From NCBI GenBank assembly GCA_020161365.1, contig JAIUNU010000013.1, forward strand, positions 62,001 to 126,000: 64,000 nucleotides of DNA. The letters run 5' to 3'. This stretch comes from Pseudomonadota bacterium. GTDB taxonomy: Bacteria > Pseudomonadota > Alphaproteobacteria > Caulobacterales > Caulobacteraceae. The translations under genes were made by a program, and so were the position numbers. The notes beneath the pieces were generated by a model, which searched no databases, was not told the DNA's origin, and saw only the letters and a list, made by a program, of their open reading frames with translations. Numbering within the stretch: the stretch's first letter is position 1; the number at the start of each line of letters is the position of its first letter. Positions 34,851 through 41,634 of the stretch are shown here, in pieces.

Positions 34851-35255
34851 TTAGCCTCCAAAGGGGCGGGACTGGATAGAGGAGGTTTCTTGTTCCTCCC
34901 GGATCGGTTGAGAGACCTGTGGGGCGACTTCCGCCTTGCCACTCGCCGGCGCTTGCGTGTTGGCCGCGCGAGAGGTGATCGCCTCGACAATCTGGTCAGG
35001 CCAGATCCACCACACCGGGAAGGCGTCTTCGTCCTGAGCCCGCTGGAAATCACCGCCGTTTCGGCATCGACGGCCGAAGCTGTCGAAGCACATCGCGGTG
35101 AAGTGGTGACCCCGCCAGCCCTTCGTTTCGCCGTGCTGGGTGTTGTTGTACTCAGGGTGGCAAGTCAGCCAGCGGCTCGCGCGGCTCACCCATTGCTGGA
35201 AGCTGTCGAAGGTCTGGTCCGCAAATGGCGGCTCAATTCTGACTTGCGCGCTCAT
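34851..35255 (-). CDS. Hypothetical phage protein, 134 residues
   Basis: Begins at the ATG at 35255, which overlaps the stop of a 23-residue ORF. Contains FDSFQQWVSRASRWLTCHPEYNNTQHGETKGWRGHHFTAMCFDSFGRRCRNGGDF and FPVWWIWPDQIVEAITS, a Trp/His-rich globular pattern, and a disordered Pro/Gln tail. Position next to Ref, Bet and RecE-like genes suggests a DNA metabolism role; unproven. Confidence 0.6.
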   Translation of the reverse strand: MSAQVRIEPPFADQTFDSFQQWVSRASRWLTCHPEYNNTQHGETKGWRGHHFTAMCFDSFGRRCRNGGDFQRAQDEDAFPVWWIWPDQIVEAITSRAANTQAPASGKAEVAPQVSQPIREEQETSSIQSRPFGG

Positions 35256-35323
35256 GCTGGCTCACTGTTGAACTTGCGGGACTGGATCTTGCGGGAGCCC
35301 TTGGGGGGCTGGTGGTGGGTCAT
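35252..35323 (-). CDS. 23-residue coupled mini-ORF
   Basis: ATG at 35323 overlaps the TGA of the Ref-like gene, and its own TGA overlaps the ATG of the 134-residue gene (ATGA on both sides). The peptide begins MTHHQPPKGSRKIQ and ends SRKFNSEPA, very basic. The double stop/start overlap argues that it is translated, perhaps only as a coupling device. Confidence 0.45.
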   Translation of the reverse strand: MTHHQPPKGSRKIQSRKFNSEPA

Positions 35324-35784
35324 TCGGCGTCACCAGCGAGAAACCGGGCGTAGTGGCGCGCGGCGTTGGCGTAGGCGTCGACACCCAAGGCGGACCAAAA
35401 GTCGCGCTCGCGGCGCTTGTGCTGGTCGTGCTGGTGGTGGGCATGGCAGAGTGGGTTTGCATGGCGGTCGTGGTTCTTCGCCTGCATCCCCGGGTTACGT
35501 GCCCCTGCGGCGGCGTCGCTGTAGCGGATATGCGCCGCTTCGATTGGACCGTTGCAGCCGCCCAGGTGAGCGGCCGCGCACGGCTGGCGCCGGAGATAGG
35601 CGAGGAACGGCTTATCGTGTTCGCGCGGCTGGCGCTGCCCAGACATGGGGTCCTTCTTGCGGGCCTCCTTCGCCTCGCGGCGATGCTTCGACCGTTCGCG
35701 GGCGCGCAACTGGCTCTCGCGTTCCTTGACCTTCTTGGCCAGTTCAAGCGCGCGCCGTTCCTCGATCGTGCGAGAGAGTTTCAT
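35320..35784 (-). CDS. Ref-like HNH nuclease (DUF968 type)
   Basis: 154 residues from the ATG at 35784. A basic coiled N-terminus (VKERESQLRARERSKHRREAKEARKK) resembles the disordered DNA-binding tail of phage P1 Ref. The C-terminal HNH-like part has CAAAHLGGCNGPIEAAHIRYSD, KNHDRHANPLCHAHHQHDQH with paired Cys and His for zinc and catalysis. P1 Ref is a RecA-dependent nuclease. It is in the recombination cluster and its start overlaps the bet stop (TGATG). Confidence 0.75.
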   Translation of the reverse strand: MKLSRTIEERRALELAKKVKERESQLRARERSKHRREAKEARKKDPMSGQRQPREHDKPFLAYLRRQPCAAAHLGGCNGPIEAAHIRYSDAAAGARNPGMQAKNHDRHANPLCHAHHQHDQHKRRERDFWSALGVDAYANAARHYARFLAGDAE

Positions 35785-36554
35785 CACTCCTCCCGAGGAT
35801 CGTTCTTGAGGAGGTCAGAGCCGCGCTTCAGGCCGAGGGGGAGGTCGCCCGGGAAGCTGTCTTCGGCGTCTGCGGTCTCGGCTTCCGGCTCATCCTCGGC
35901 CGGCGCATCCTCGAAGGTCGCGTCGGTGGCCTCCAAGGGCGCATCAAGGGCGCGCGGCGGCTCGGGAGCCTGCTCTTCGAAGTCAGCGTGAAGGCGACGC
36001 GCCGCGACTGGTTGCGGCGTCATCTGGCGATCGTACTCGTCAGGCTCGATGATGCCCGAGAAGCCGAAGGAGTAGCGGGCCGCTTGGATCATGGCCTTGT
36101 GGCGAAGCATACGCGCCGGCCATTGCTTCCACACGTCGGTGTTGCGCTTGCACTCCGACATGTACTCGGTCGCCTCAATCGGGCGGGTCCGATCCTTGCG
36201 GTACATGCGGCAGGTCACTGCAACGAGAGCGTCGCCCTCGCGCTGGTCGACAAACTCCATGCCGTCGAACATCGGGTGATCGTTGATGATGCGCGACCAG
36301 CCGTCGATCGACACGATGGGTTGGATGCCGCCGCCCTTGGCTGGGAAGGCGTAGATTTCCTTCGTCAGGGGGTTGAGGCGGTATTCCTTGGCGACGAGAA
36401 GGAACGCGGCGAACTCTTCGCGCGAGACGCTCCCCTTGCACACGGTGGCCCGGATCGTCGCCTCAAAGGCGGCGGGCTCCATGCCGTAGCGGGTGGACAT
36501 GTCGACGAGGACAGAGCGCGGCGCGCGCTCAATGGTGGCGACGGCGGTGCTCAT
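35784..36554 (-). CDS. bet: Single-strand annealing recombinase, lambda Bet family
   Basis: 256 residues. LNPLTKEIYAFPAKGGGIQP, IVSIDGWSRIINDHPMFDGMEF, RMYRKDRTRPIEATEYMSECKR and MLRHKAMIQAARYSFGFSGI line up almost block for block with lambda Red-beta. It anneals complementary single strands during phage recombination. The acidic C-terminal tail (EDEPEAETADAEDSFPGDLPL) may bind host SSB or other partners. Its start overlaps the exonuclease stop (ATGA). Confidence 0.9.
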   Translation of the reverse strand: MSTAVATIERAPRSVLVDMSTRYGMEPAAFEATIRATVCKGSVSREEFAAFLLVAKEYRLNPLTKEIYAFPAKGGGIQPIVSIDGWSRIINDHPMFDGMEFVDQREGDALVAVTCRMYRKDRTRPIEATEYMSECKRNTDVWKQWPARMLRHKAMIQAARYSFGFSGIIEPDEYDRQMTPQPVAARRLHADFEEQAPEPPRALDAPLEATDATFEDAPAEDEPEAETADAEDSFPGDLPLGLKRGSDLLKNDPREE

Positions 36555-37525
36555 GCGGCCTGTTCCTGTTCAGCGGGGAAAGAGACGGTGTCGGCGACTT
36601 CAGTCAGCCAGGGCGGGAAGTCGTGATCGGCCGGCGCGATGGCCTCTTCGACTAGTGCCCATGGAACGGTGAAGCCGAAGCGGTCGCGGAAGGCGCGATA
36701 GTTGGCGAGGGCCACTTCCATTTTCCGCCGCCCGCTGTCGAACGTGACATCATTGGTCTCGCGGATGATCGGCTGAATGATCGGCGCTTGGCCGCGCTCG
36801 TCATCCCGACGCCGGTAGAAGATCCAGCACCAGGACCACACGTCGACAGCCGCAACGCGCTTGATCCATGCTTGTTGATCGGGAGACCCGCCGACGACCG
36901 GAAGCCCTGCCATCTGCTGACGAGCGCGCCAGTACATGAAGCGCTGAACGTCCATTGAGCGGGACGCGACGAGGTTCAGGCATTGCTCGCGGATCGTCCG
37001 CCCCTTGGCGTCGCCGCCGTAGGATTTGAGGTCGATTGCAAAGCGGGGGAGAAGCTTATCGATCTTGGCGCGCAGCTTCACGCCGGACTCGTCAGTCCAA
37101 AGGATCGCTACCTCCGACATGCCCTCGCGCATCGGCGGGCCAAGCTCGGGATGGTTCAGGATCAGCGCGGACATGTGGCGGACGCGCCGGTCCATGTCCT
37201 CGGTCATGATGATTTTGCCGCGAATGATCGCGTCATCGCGCCAGATGCGCGCTTCCTTCGACCGGAAGTCCTCGAAGGGCGAAATGACCGCCTTGTCCTG
37301 ATAGACGGCCTCACCCTCCAGAACGAGCGCGTGAAGCGCCGAACCGAACTGCATCTCGACGGACGGGACGCGGACGGGGCGGTCTGGATTGTGGCGCGAG
37401 CCGTACCACCACGACGCCGGGTCGCGGTGAAGGACGCTCAGGTCGGTCGACCCGAGCCGGTCTTGGGCGAAATACACCTCGTCGGAGAGGTCGATATAAA
37501 CGCCATCGGGCAGGGCGATAGTCAT
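36551..37525 (-). CDS. RecE-type exonuclease (PD-(D/E)XK, DUF3799-like)
   Basis: 324 residues. LGSTDLSVLHRDPASWWYGSRHNP, FGSALHALVLEGEAVYQ, SEVAILWTDESGVKLRAKIDKLLPRFAIDLKSY gives the Asp/Lys catalytic set of PDDEXK nucleases, and QRFMYWRARQQMAG fits the RecE/YqaJ-like core. It would generate the 3' overhangs on which Bet acts. The pairing of a RecE-type nuclease with a lambda-type annealase is a mosaic combination. Confidence 0.83.
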   Translation of the reverse strand: MTIALPDGVYIDLSDEVYFAQDRLGSTDLSVLHRDPASWWYGSRHNPDRPVRVPSVEMQFGSALHALVLEGEAVYQDKAVISPFEDFRSKEARIWRDDAIIRGKIIMTEDMDRRVRHMSALILNHPELGPPMREGMSEVAILWTDESGVKLRAKIDKLLPRFAIDLKSYGGDAKGRTIREQCLNLVASRSMDVQRFMYWRARQQMAGLPVVGGSPDQQAWIKRVAAVDVWSWCWIFYRRRDDERGQAPIIQPIIRETNDVTFDSGRRKMEVALANYRAFRDRFGFTVPWALVEEAIAPADHDFPPWLTEVADTVSFPAEQEQAA

Positions 37526-37725
37526 GTCTTGGCCCTCAGTGCTTGAAGCCGTCGCGCGTATGCAGAGCGGACAGCGGCGAGTGTTGGTGGGTCGAGAGCC
37601 TTGAAGGCGTCGGCGTTTGCCTTTCCGAAGGCCACGAGGTCGGGTTCTGTTCGCGCGAGGTCGCAGGCCATTTCGACCAAGGCGACGGCGCGGGCGTCGG
37701 GCAGGGTGTGGCGCTCATCGGCCAT
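37522..37725 (-). CDS. Hypothetical phage protein, 67 residues
   Basis: MADERHTLPDARAVALVEMACDLARTEPDLV and a helical remainder (AFKALDPPTLAAVRSAYARRL). Starts inside the stop region of the 37-residue membrane ORF. Unknown function. Confidence 0.55.
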   Translation of the reverse strand: MADERHTLPDARAVALVEMACDLARTEPDLVAFGKANADAFKALDPPTLAAVRSAYARRLQALRAKT

Positions 37726-37828
37726 GCCCGCCGTTCAGCAGTTCGTCGGTCATGATCCAGCACGCGACCAGAACGCCGGGGGCGAAGGGCGCGGCGAGGA
37801 TCGCGGCGATGATGAGGGCGGTCGTCAT
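37715..37828 (-). CDS. 37-residue membrane mini-protein
   Basis: ATG at 37828 overlaps the TGA of the 114-residue gene and its TGA overlaps the start of the 67-residue gene. The product is one hydrophobic helix (LIIAAILAAPFAPGVLVACWIM) with short polar ends. Coupled overlaps on both sides support translation. Confidence 0.5.
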   Translation of the reverse strand: MTTALIIAAILAAPFAPGVLVACWIMTDELLNGGHGR

Positions 37829-38169
37829 GCGGCGACCTCACCAGTAGCGCGGCGCGCAAGAGCGGCTTCCGCGTGTTCCTTGATCCAGGCTAGGCGAGCG
37901 GGGTTCTCGTAGATGGTCCCCAGGTCCATAGCCGCTTCGAAGGCGTCGCTGTCGTCAAAGGGGCAGTACGTACCTAGTCCGGCGCCTGCCATTTGGTCGC
38001 GAGCCAACTCCCAAATGCCCTCTGCGTCCGGGTAGCGATCTTCCCATTCGATCAGCTGATCGCAGATGGGCTGGTTGCGGCTGAAGATGCGGTGTTCACC
38101 GCACCCACCATCAATCCACGCCTGAAGTTCGATGTAGAACCGGTCCAGATGATCTTGGACGGCGCTCAT
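37825..38169 (-). CDS. Hypothetical phage protein, 114 residues
   Basis: From the ATG at 38169 (the upstream frame is antisense-like noise). MSAVQDHLDRFYIELQAWIDGGCGEHRIFSRNQPICDQLIEWEDRYPDAEGIWELARDQM, an acidic helical protein. Start overlaps the stop of the 64-residue membrane ORF. No family recognised. Confidence 0.6.
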   Translation of the reverse strand: MSAVQDHLDRFYIELQAWIDGGCGEHRIFSRNQPICDQLIEWEDRYPDAEGIWELARDQMAGAGLGTYCPFDDSDAFEAAMDLGTIYENPARLAWIKEHAEAALARRATGEVAA

Positions 38170-38360
38170 CCGATGCCTCCCATGAGCTGCGTAAACAGGA
38201 GCGCCATCAGGAACCCGGCGAAGACGAAGCCGCCGACGAACCATCCGGCTTGCTTCACGTCCCGCCAGAACATGCTCTGGTCGATCCGTTGCGGGAGGTC
38301 GCGCGACTGGCCCCCCGCTTGTTGGCCGTCTGTCGCGCGGCAAGGGGTGGGGGAGGTCAT
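38166..38360 (-). CDS. Small membrane protein, 64 residues
   Basis: Polar N-terminus (MTSPTPCRATDGQQAGGQS) then one membrane helix (WFVGGFVFAGFLMALLFTQLMGG) at the C-terminus. Start and stop overlap both neighbours. Tail-anchored topology suggested; function unknown. Confidence 0.58.
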   Translation of the reverse strand: MTSPTPCRATDGQQAGGQSRDLPQRIDQSMFWRDVKQAGWFVGGFVFAGFLMALLFTQLMGGIG

Positions 38361-38686
38361 GCGGCCTCCTTGCGGCGATCAACAAAGCCGATGATTTCAG
38401 CCGAGATGAGGTGCTTGTTCAGCCACTCTTCGACATCATCGTCTTCGGTGTCGCACTCCAGTTCATCGCCAGCGGCGTCCGTCATTACGACGCGAGCGCC
38501 CCATCCACCGCCGGGGAGGTCTTCGGCAATGTTGCCGATGGCGCAGCTCAGGTTGTCGAAACCGGAGCAGTTGCCGAACACGGTCGTTTCCACCGTCCAG
38601 CGATATTGCCAGCAGCCAAAGGTCAGACGGAACAGCTTACCGTCCACGCGCTGTTGGTTCGGATCGGCGTTGAACACGTCACTCAT
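38357..38686 (-). CDS. Hypothetical phage protein, 109 residues
   Basis: From the ATG at 38686. MSDVFNADPNQQRVDGKLFRLTFGCWQYRWTVETTVFGN and an acidic stretch ELECDTEDDDVEEWLNKHL. The acidic patch could make it a DNA mimic, but this is speculation. No family recognised. Confidence 0.6.
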   Translation of the reverse strand: MSDVFNADPNQQRVDGKLFRLTFGCWQYRWTVETTVFGNCSGFDNLSCAIGNIAEDLPGGGWGARVVMTDAAGDELECDTEDDDVEEWLNKHLISAEIIGFVDRRKEAA

Positions 38687-38699
38687 GTCTCTGCCCCTA

Positions 38700-38879
38700 T
38701 TAAGCCGCGCGCTCTGGCGCTGGCGTGGTGGTGTGCTTGGGCAAAACCGCCTCAAGCTCTTCGGTCGGGATGTTGCGGATGGCTTGGTCCTGGTCCCGGC
38801 CCGATAGGCTGGCGAGGAGGTCAAAGCGCTCCATGTCGCCTCGGTCCCAGGCGCGGTTTGCGGCGCGGGCGAGGGTCAC
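38700..38879 (-). CDS. Hypothetical phage protein, 59 residues
   Basis: GTG at 38879 overlaps the TGA of the zinc-ribbon ORF; product begins VTLARAANRAWDRGDMERFDLLASLSGRDQDQ. The frame is open to 38921 but the overlap supports 38879. Unknown function. Confidence 0.52.
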   Translation of the reverse strand: MTLARAANRAWDRGDMERFDLLASLSGRDQDQAIRNIPTEELEAVLPKHTTTPAPERAA

Positions 38880-39049
38880 GCCGCGTCCTCCAGCCAAGTC
38901 GCGGCGCACTCGACGCAGCATGGACCGGCGGCGCGCTCGAAGGCTTCGACGTTCACGTCCGCTTGGTCGATCACGTCGTCACAGAACTCGCAGACAGCCA
39001 CGATGTCGTCGCCGTAGGGGTTCTTCAGGTCAGAGGGGACGAAGCTCAT
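38876..39049 (-). CDS. 57-residue CxxC zinc-ribbon protein
   Basis: ATG at 39049. SFVPSDLKNPYGDDIVAVCEFCDDVID and AAGPCCVECAATWLEDAA supply two CxxC knuckles, a small treble-clef or zinc ribbon. It overlaps neighbours on both sides (starts within the 39046-39267 gene end; stop overlaps GTG 38879). Confidence 0.55.
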   Translation of the reverse strand: MSFVPSDLKNPYGDDIVAVCEFCDDVIDQADVNVEAFERAAGPCCVECAATWLEDAA

Positions 39050-39267
39050 TGGCCCTCTCCGAGAGCCTTAGGGACCAAGTCGCTCATCGTGACGGGATCA
39101 CCCTCGCCGGTGGCCTGCCAGAAGCACACTTCCGCCATGCGGGCGCACTTCATGGCGCGGTCTGGAAGGTCACGTTCGGCGAGGCTGTAGGCTTGGGCTT
39201 CGTACAGCCCGCCCAGCTTTCGCCAGAGCCGGCCGATGCGCTTGTAAGCGGCGTCAGAGTCGAACAT
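39046..39267 (-). CDS. Hypothetical phage protein, 73 residues
   Basis: ATG at 39267 overlaps the TGA of a 28-residue membrane ORF. MFDSDAAYKRIGRLWRKLGGLYEAQAYSLAERDLPDRAMKCARMAEVC is a TPR-like helical pair. Unknown function. Confidence 0.56.
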   Translation of the reverse strand: MFDSDAAYKRIGRLWRKLGGLYEAQAYSLAERDLPDRAMKCARMAEVCFWQATGEGDPVTMSDLVPKALGEGQ

Positions 39268-39353
39268 CACAGGCTCCACAGAGCGGCTGACACCTGCCAA
39301 AGCACGGCGACCAGCACGAGAAAGGCGGGGAGGGCTTTGAGGGTGGCGCGCAT
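39267..39353 (-). CDS. 28-residue membrane mini-ORF
   Basis: ATG at 39353, TGA at 39267-39269 overlapping the next ATG (TGATG). MRATLKALPAFLVLVAVLWQ continues in one hydrophobic helix. Its ATG lies two bases before the stop of the 108-residue gene. Translation is supported by coupling only. Confidence 0.42.
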   Translation of the reverse strand: MRATLKALPAFLVLVAVLWQVSAALWSL

Positions 39354-39354
39354 G

Positions 39355-39681
39355 TCAGGCGGCTTCGCTCTGACGCACCGGCTCGATGACCAGCACCGGA
39401 CGAACCGGACGCGCGGTCAGCATCGCCAGACGTTGACGGCAGTTGCGGGCGTGCTCGTCGAAGCGGTCCAGACCCTTGCGGGCGGACTTGGCGACGATCT
39501 TGTCGCCAGCCTTCAGAGCCCGATGCAGCGACCGACGTTCAGCAGCCGCGCTGGCTTCGGAACGCTCCAGCATCACCCGAACGATGGCCGGATCACGCTC
39601 ATACGTGGCAGGGTACAGGTTGCGGGTCTTGGTAGGCTTGAAGCCTTCGGACCAAACTCGCTTAGGGCTGACGCTCGGCAT
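39355..39681 (-). CDS. First gene of the leftward early operon, basic 108-residue protein
   Basis: ATG at 39681 with AGGAG upstream, 25 bases left of the perfect left operator. The product (MPSVSPKRVWSEGFKPTKTR onward) is rich in Arg and Lys with helical segments MLERSEASAAAERRSLHRALKAGDKIVAKSARKGLDRFDEHARN. Its place corresponds to lambda gene N, but there is no recognisable similarity. Unknown function. Confidence 0.65.
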   Translation of the reverse strand: MPSVSPKRVWSEGFKPTKTRNLYPATYERDPAIVRVMLERSEASAAAERRSLHRALKAGDKIVAKSARKGLDRFDEHARNCRQRLAMLTARPVRPVLVIEPVRQSEAA

Positions 39682-39705
39682 CTGCGCTCTCCTTGTGTGA
39701 GGAGA

Positions 39706-39748
39706 TAATGCAAAATGCATTACGCGAGCGCAAGTGCAAAATGCATCA
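39706..39748. promoter_or_regulatory. Left operator pair (OL-like) of the prophage
   Basis: A perfect 17-bp palindrome TAATGCA-AAA-TGCATTA at 39706-39722 and a 14/17 copy at 39732-39748, centres 26 bp apart. The same perfect palindrome occurs at the right operator. The perfect site is proximal to the leftward early operon start. Confidence 0.8.
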
Positions 39749-39803
39749 CGCCGTGATAAATTGCGATCCGCTAGGCGAACGGCCTAGTTTCTGGAGTAGA
39801 CCA

Positions 39804-39959
39804 ATGACCGAAGAAGCCGGCCTATGCGGGCCTGCCGCAATTTCTATCTACGAACTAGCCGTGCGCGTAGTGGTGCCATTGCCGGCCGATCTGGTTTTGC
39901 GCATGTGGGAGATTCAGCGCGAAGGTGCCGGTTGGAAAAACGCATTAGCTTCAGAATAG
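39804..39959 (+). CDS. Small phage protein, 51 residues
   Basis: ATG at 39804 preceded by GGAG. MTEEAGLCGPAAISIYELAVRVVVPLPADLVLRMWEIQREGAGWKNALASE. It is rightward, convergent with the repressor operon, and starts about 55 bases from the degenerate left operator. The ORF is open further upstream across the operators, which is unlikely to be coding. Confidence 0.5.
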   Translation: MTEEAGLCGPAAISIYELAVRVVVPLPADLVLRMWEIQREGAGWKNALASE

Positions 39960-40009
39960 CGACGGTATCCCGATCTTGAAGGCCGGCACGTTCAATGAGC
40001 GCGTTAGTC

Positions 40010-40174
40010 TCAATCGCCGAGACGCGGACGTGATCCGTTTTCTAGTTGCCAAAGTCGTTCTTGAAGCTTTTCAAGCTCGCGCTCCAGCCCCTTAAGCCGC
40101 CGAAAAGCATTATTAAATGCACTGTGAGCCGCTATGAAAACGAATATCACTGCGATTTGCTGGAAGGTTGTCAT
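40010..40174 (-). CDS. 54-residue membrane/coiled-coil protein downstream of repressor
   Basis: ATG at 40174 overlaps the previous TGA (ATGA). FQQIAVIFVFIAAHSAFNNAF is a membrane helix and LKGLERELEKLQERLWQLENG a coiled coil. Third small membrane gene behind the CI-type repressor, lower in GC than the surrounding operons. Candidate superinfection exclusion component. Confidence 0.55.
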   Translation of the reverse strand: MTTFQQIAVIFVFIAAHSAFNNAFRRLKGLERELEKLQERLWQLENGSRPRLGD

Positions 40175-40428
40175 GCGTTAAATCCGGCGAAATAGAGCAA
40201 TAATACTGCCGCTATAGCGATAACGATAATTCCCCAGACCAAAACCGTTATTGCGCCGAATAAGAGTGCAATTATTAGGGCCGGAACCCATCCAAACGCT
40301 ACTCCGAGAAGAAAGCCCCAAGACGCAATCGCGTACCACCAGCAACTAACAAAGGTGATCACCGCGACGAGACCCCCGAAGGGGAGGCCTTTTCCGATAT
40401 AGTCGGCCTCTATCCAGTCCCTGAGCAT
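40171..40428 (-). CDS. 85-residue multi-span membrane protein downstream of repressor
   Basis: MLRDWIEADYIGKGLPFGGLVAVITFVSCWWYAI followed by FLLGVAFGWVPALIIALLFGAITVLVWGIIVIAIAAVLLLYFAG: about three membrane helices. It abuts the next gene upstream (stop and start adjacent at 40428/40429). No family recognised. Confidence 0.62.
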   Translation of the reverse strand: MLRDWIEADYIGKGLPFGGLVAVITFVSCWWYAIASWGFLLGVAFGWVPALIIALLFGAITVLVWGIIVIAIAAVLLLYFAGFNA

Positions 40429-40683
40429 CTACTTCACCGTAGCTGTGGTGCGGTAGCGGTAGTAGGCCCACAGGGCTAACCCGCATACAATGTAAGCAAG
40501 CGCGTTTTCAAAGCGGTAATCCTGGCGACTACCAGCACCGTACAATGCAAGAGAGATCCATATAGACCACAAGGCGCTGCCTGGTGGATTTGTGCCTCCC
40601 GTCTTGCGTCGAAAGTGCTCGATAATGGACGAGATTATAACAATGCTCAGCGCCGCCCCGAGCCATGCTGCTACTGCAATCAT
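40429..40683 (-). CDS. 84-residue membrane protein downstream of repressor
   Basis: Membrane helix at the N-terminus (AVAAWLGAALSIVIISSII), a polar loop HFRRKTGGTNPPG, then SALWSIWISLALYG and ENALAYIVCGLALWAYYRY. Lies 21 bases after the repressor stop on the same strand, so it should be expressed in the lysogen. No family recognised. Confidence 0.62.
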   Translation of the reverse strand: MIAVAAWLGAALSIVIISSIIEHFRRKTGGTNPPGSALWSIWISLALYGAGSRQDYRFENALAYIVCGLALWAYYRYRTTATVK

Positions 40684-40704
40684 TCCCCCTCCTATGTGGT
40701 AGCG

Positions 40705-41346
40705 TTACGCGAAATCATCAGCTCTCTTGATAATCCGCCGAGCCTGCCTTGGCGGGACGTAGTACGTAATCTCTGCTGCCCACCGAAGCCGCACGTCCTT
40801 GATGGGGCGCGCGGCCGCACTCTCAAGGTTGAAGAGACCAGGGCCTGAGCCCCATTGCAACCTTTTGACGAGAACGCGTCCGTCCTCAGTTTCGACCGCG
40901 CATAGTTCTCCGATCAGATCGGGCGTCGGTTCGACCTTCTGGTCATCGAAATAGATTAGCGATCCATCGTCAGCGAGCATGGGCATGGACGAACCGTTAA
41001 CTTCTAGCGCGACAGTTTTGGACGTACCCCCAGGCGGAAGCGGCACCATATCAAATCGAGCGTCGGAATCCGCGAAGAAAACCTCCCCACTAGCATCCGC
41101 ACCAACCCTTCCGATAATTCGCACGTGATCCGCCATGGACCGCGAGCGTCCATACAGAAGCCACTCAGGGGAGCAGTGAAAGAACGCGGCATAACGCGCA
41201 GCGGCCTTCGCTGGATAACCGCGCGTACCGTTCTCGTGCTGAATGTAGGTTGATGGGGTTGCGCCCATCGCCTCAGCCGCAGCCTTAGCAGAGTCGTAGC
41301 CAGCCTTGATGCGGGCTTCTCGGAGGCGTTCGCTAGGTTCGCTCAT
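40705..41346 (-). CDS. CI-type phage repressor (XRE HTH plus S24 peptidase domain)
   Basis: 213 residues from the ATG at 41346. The N-terminal HTH is MSEPSERLREARIKAGYDSA followed by KAAAEAMGATPSTYIQHENGTRG. The C-terminal LexA-like domain has the Ser nucleophile in EVNGSSMPM and Lys in RVLVKRLQW, so RecA-stimulated self-cleavage and SOS induction are expected. Divergent from the Cro-like gene with the right operator pair in between. Confidence 0.9.
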   Translation of the reverse strand: MSEPSERLREARIKAGYDSAKAAAEAMGATPSTYIQHENGTRGYPAKAAARYAAFFHCSPEWLLYGRSRSMADHVRIIGRVGADASGEVFFADSDARFDMVPLPPGGTSKTVALEVNGSSMPMLADDGSLIYFDDQKVEPTPDLIGELCAVETEDGRVLVKRLQWGSGPGLFNLESAAARPIKDVRLRWAAEITYYVPPRQARRIIKRADDFA

Positions 41347-41370
41347 GGCTACCCGCTTTAGTCGCGAGCG

Positions 41371-41413
41371 TGATGCAAAAGGCACTTGCGTTTCAATAAT
41401 GCAAAATGCATTA
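41371..41413. promoter_or_regulatory. Right operator pair (OR-like) of the prophage
   Basis: Perfect palindrome TAATGCA-AAA-TGCATTA at 41397-41413 and a 13/17 copy TGATGCA-AAA-GGCACTT at 41371-41387, centres 26 bp apart. Lies in the 75-bp divergent spacer between repressor (start 41346) and Cro-like gene (start 41422 or 41413). The degenerate copy is on the repressor side, mirroring the left pair. Confidence 0.82.
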
Positions 41414-41421
41414 TGCGGGCC

Positions 41422-41634
41422 ATGCGAACTCATGCCGCAATCATCAGGAGCGCTCCGGCGCAATCGGTTAGCGAAGCGCTGGGCGTCAGCCTCCACACGG
41501 TCAGGTCTTGGGCGCAGCGTAATTCAGTTCCTGCCGAATATTGGGCTGGCGTCAGGGATATGGGCTTGGCGACGTTGGATGAGCTTGCCACGGCCGCAAA
41601 GACCAAGGCCCGCGCGTCCAGCGAGGCAGCTTGA
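41422..41634 (+). CDS. Cro-like small HTH protein
   Basis: 70 residues from the ATG at 41422 (an ATG at 41413 lies within the operator; the TTG at 41386 is unlikely). AIIRSAPAQSVSEALGVSLHTVRSWAQRNSVPAEYWAGV is a compact HTH of YdaS/Cro type. Opposite orientation to the repressor across shared operators is the classical Cro arrangement. Confidence 0.75.
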   Translation: MRTHAAIIRSAPAQSVSEALGVSLHTVRSWAQRNSVPAEYWAGVRDMGLATLDELATAAKTKARASSEAA

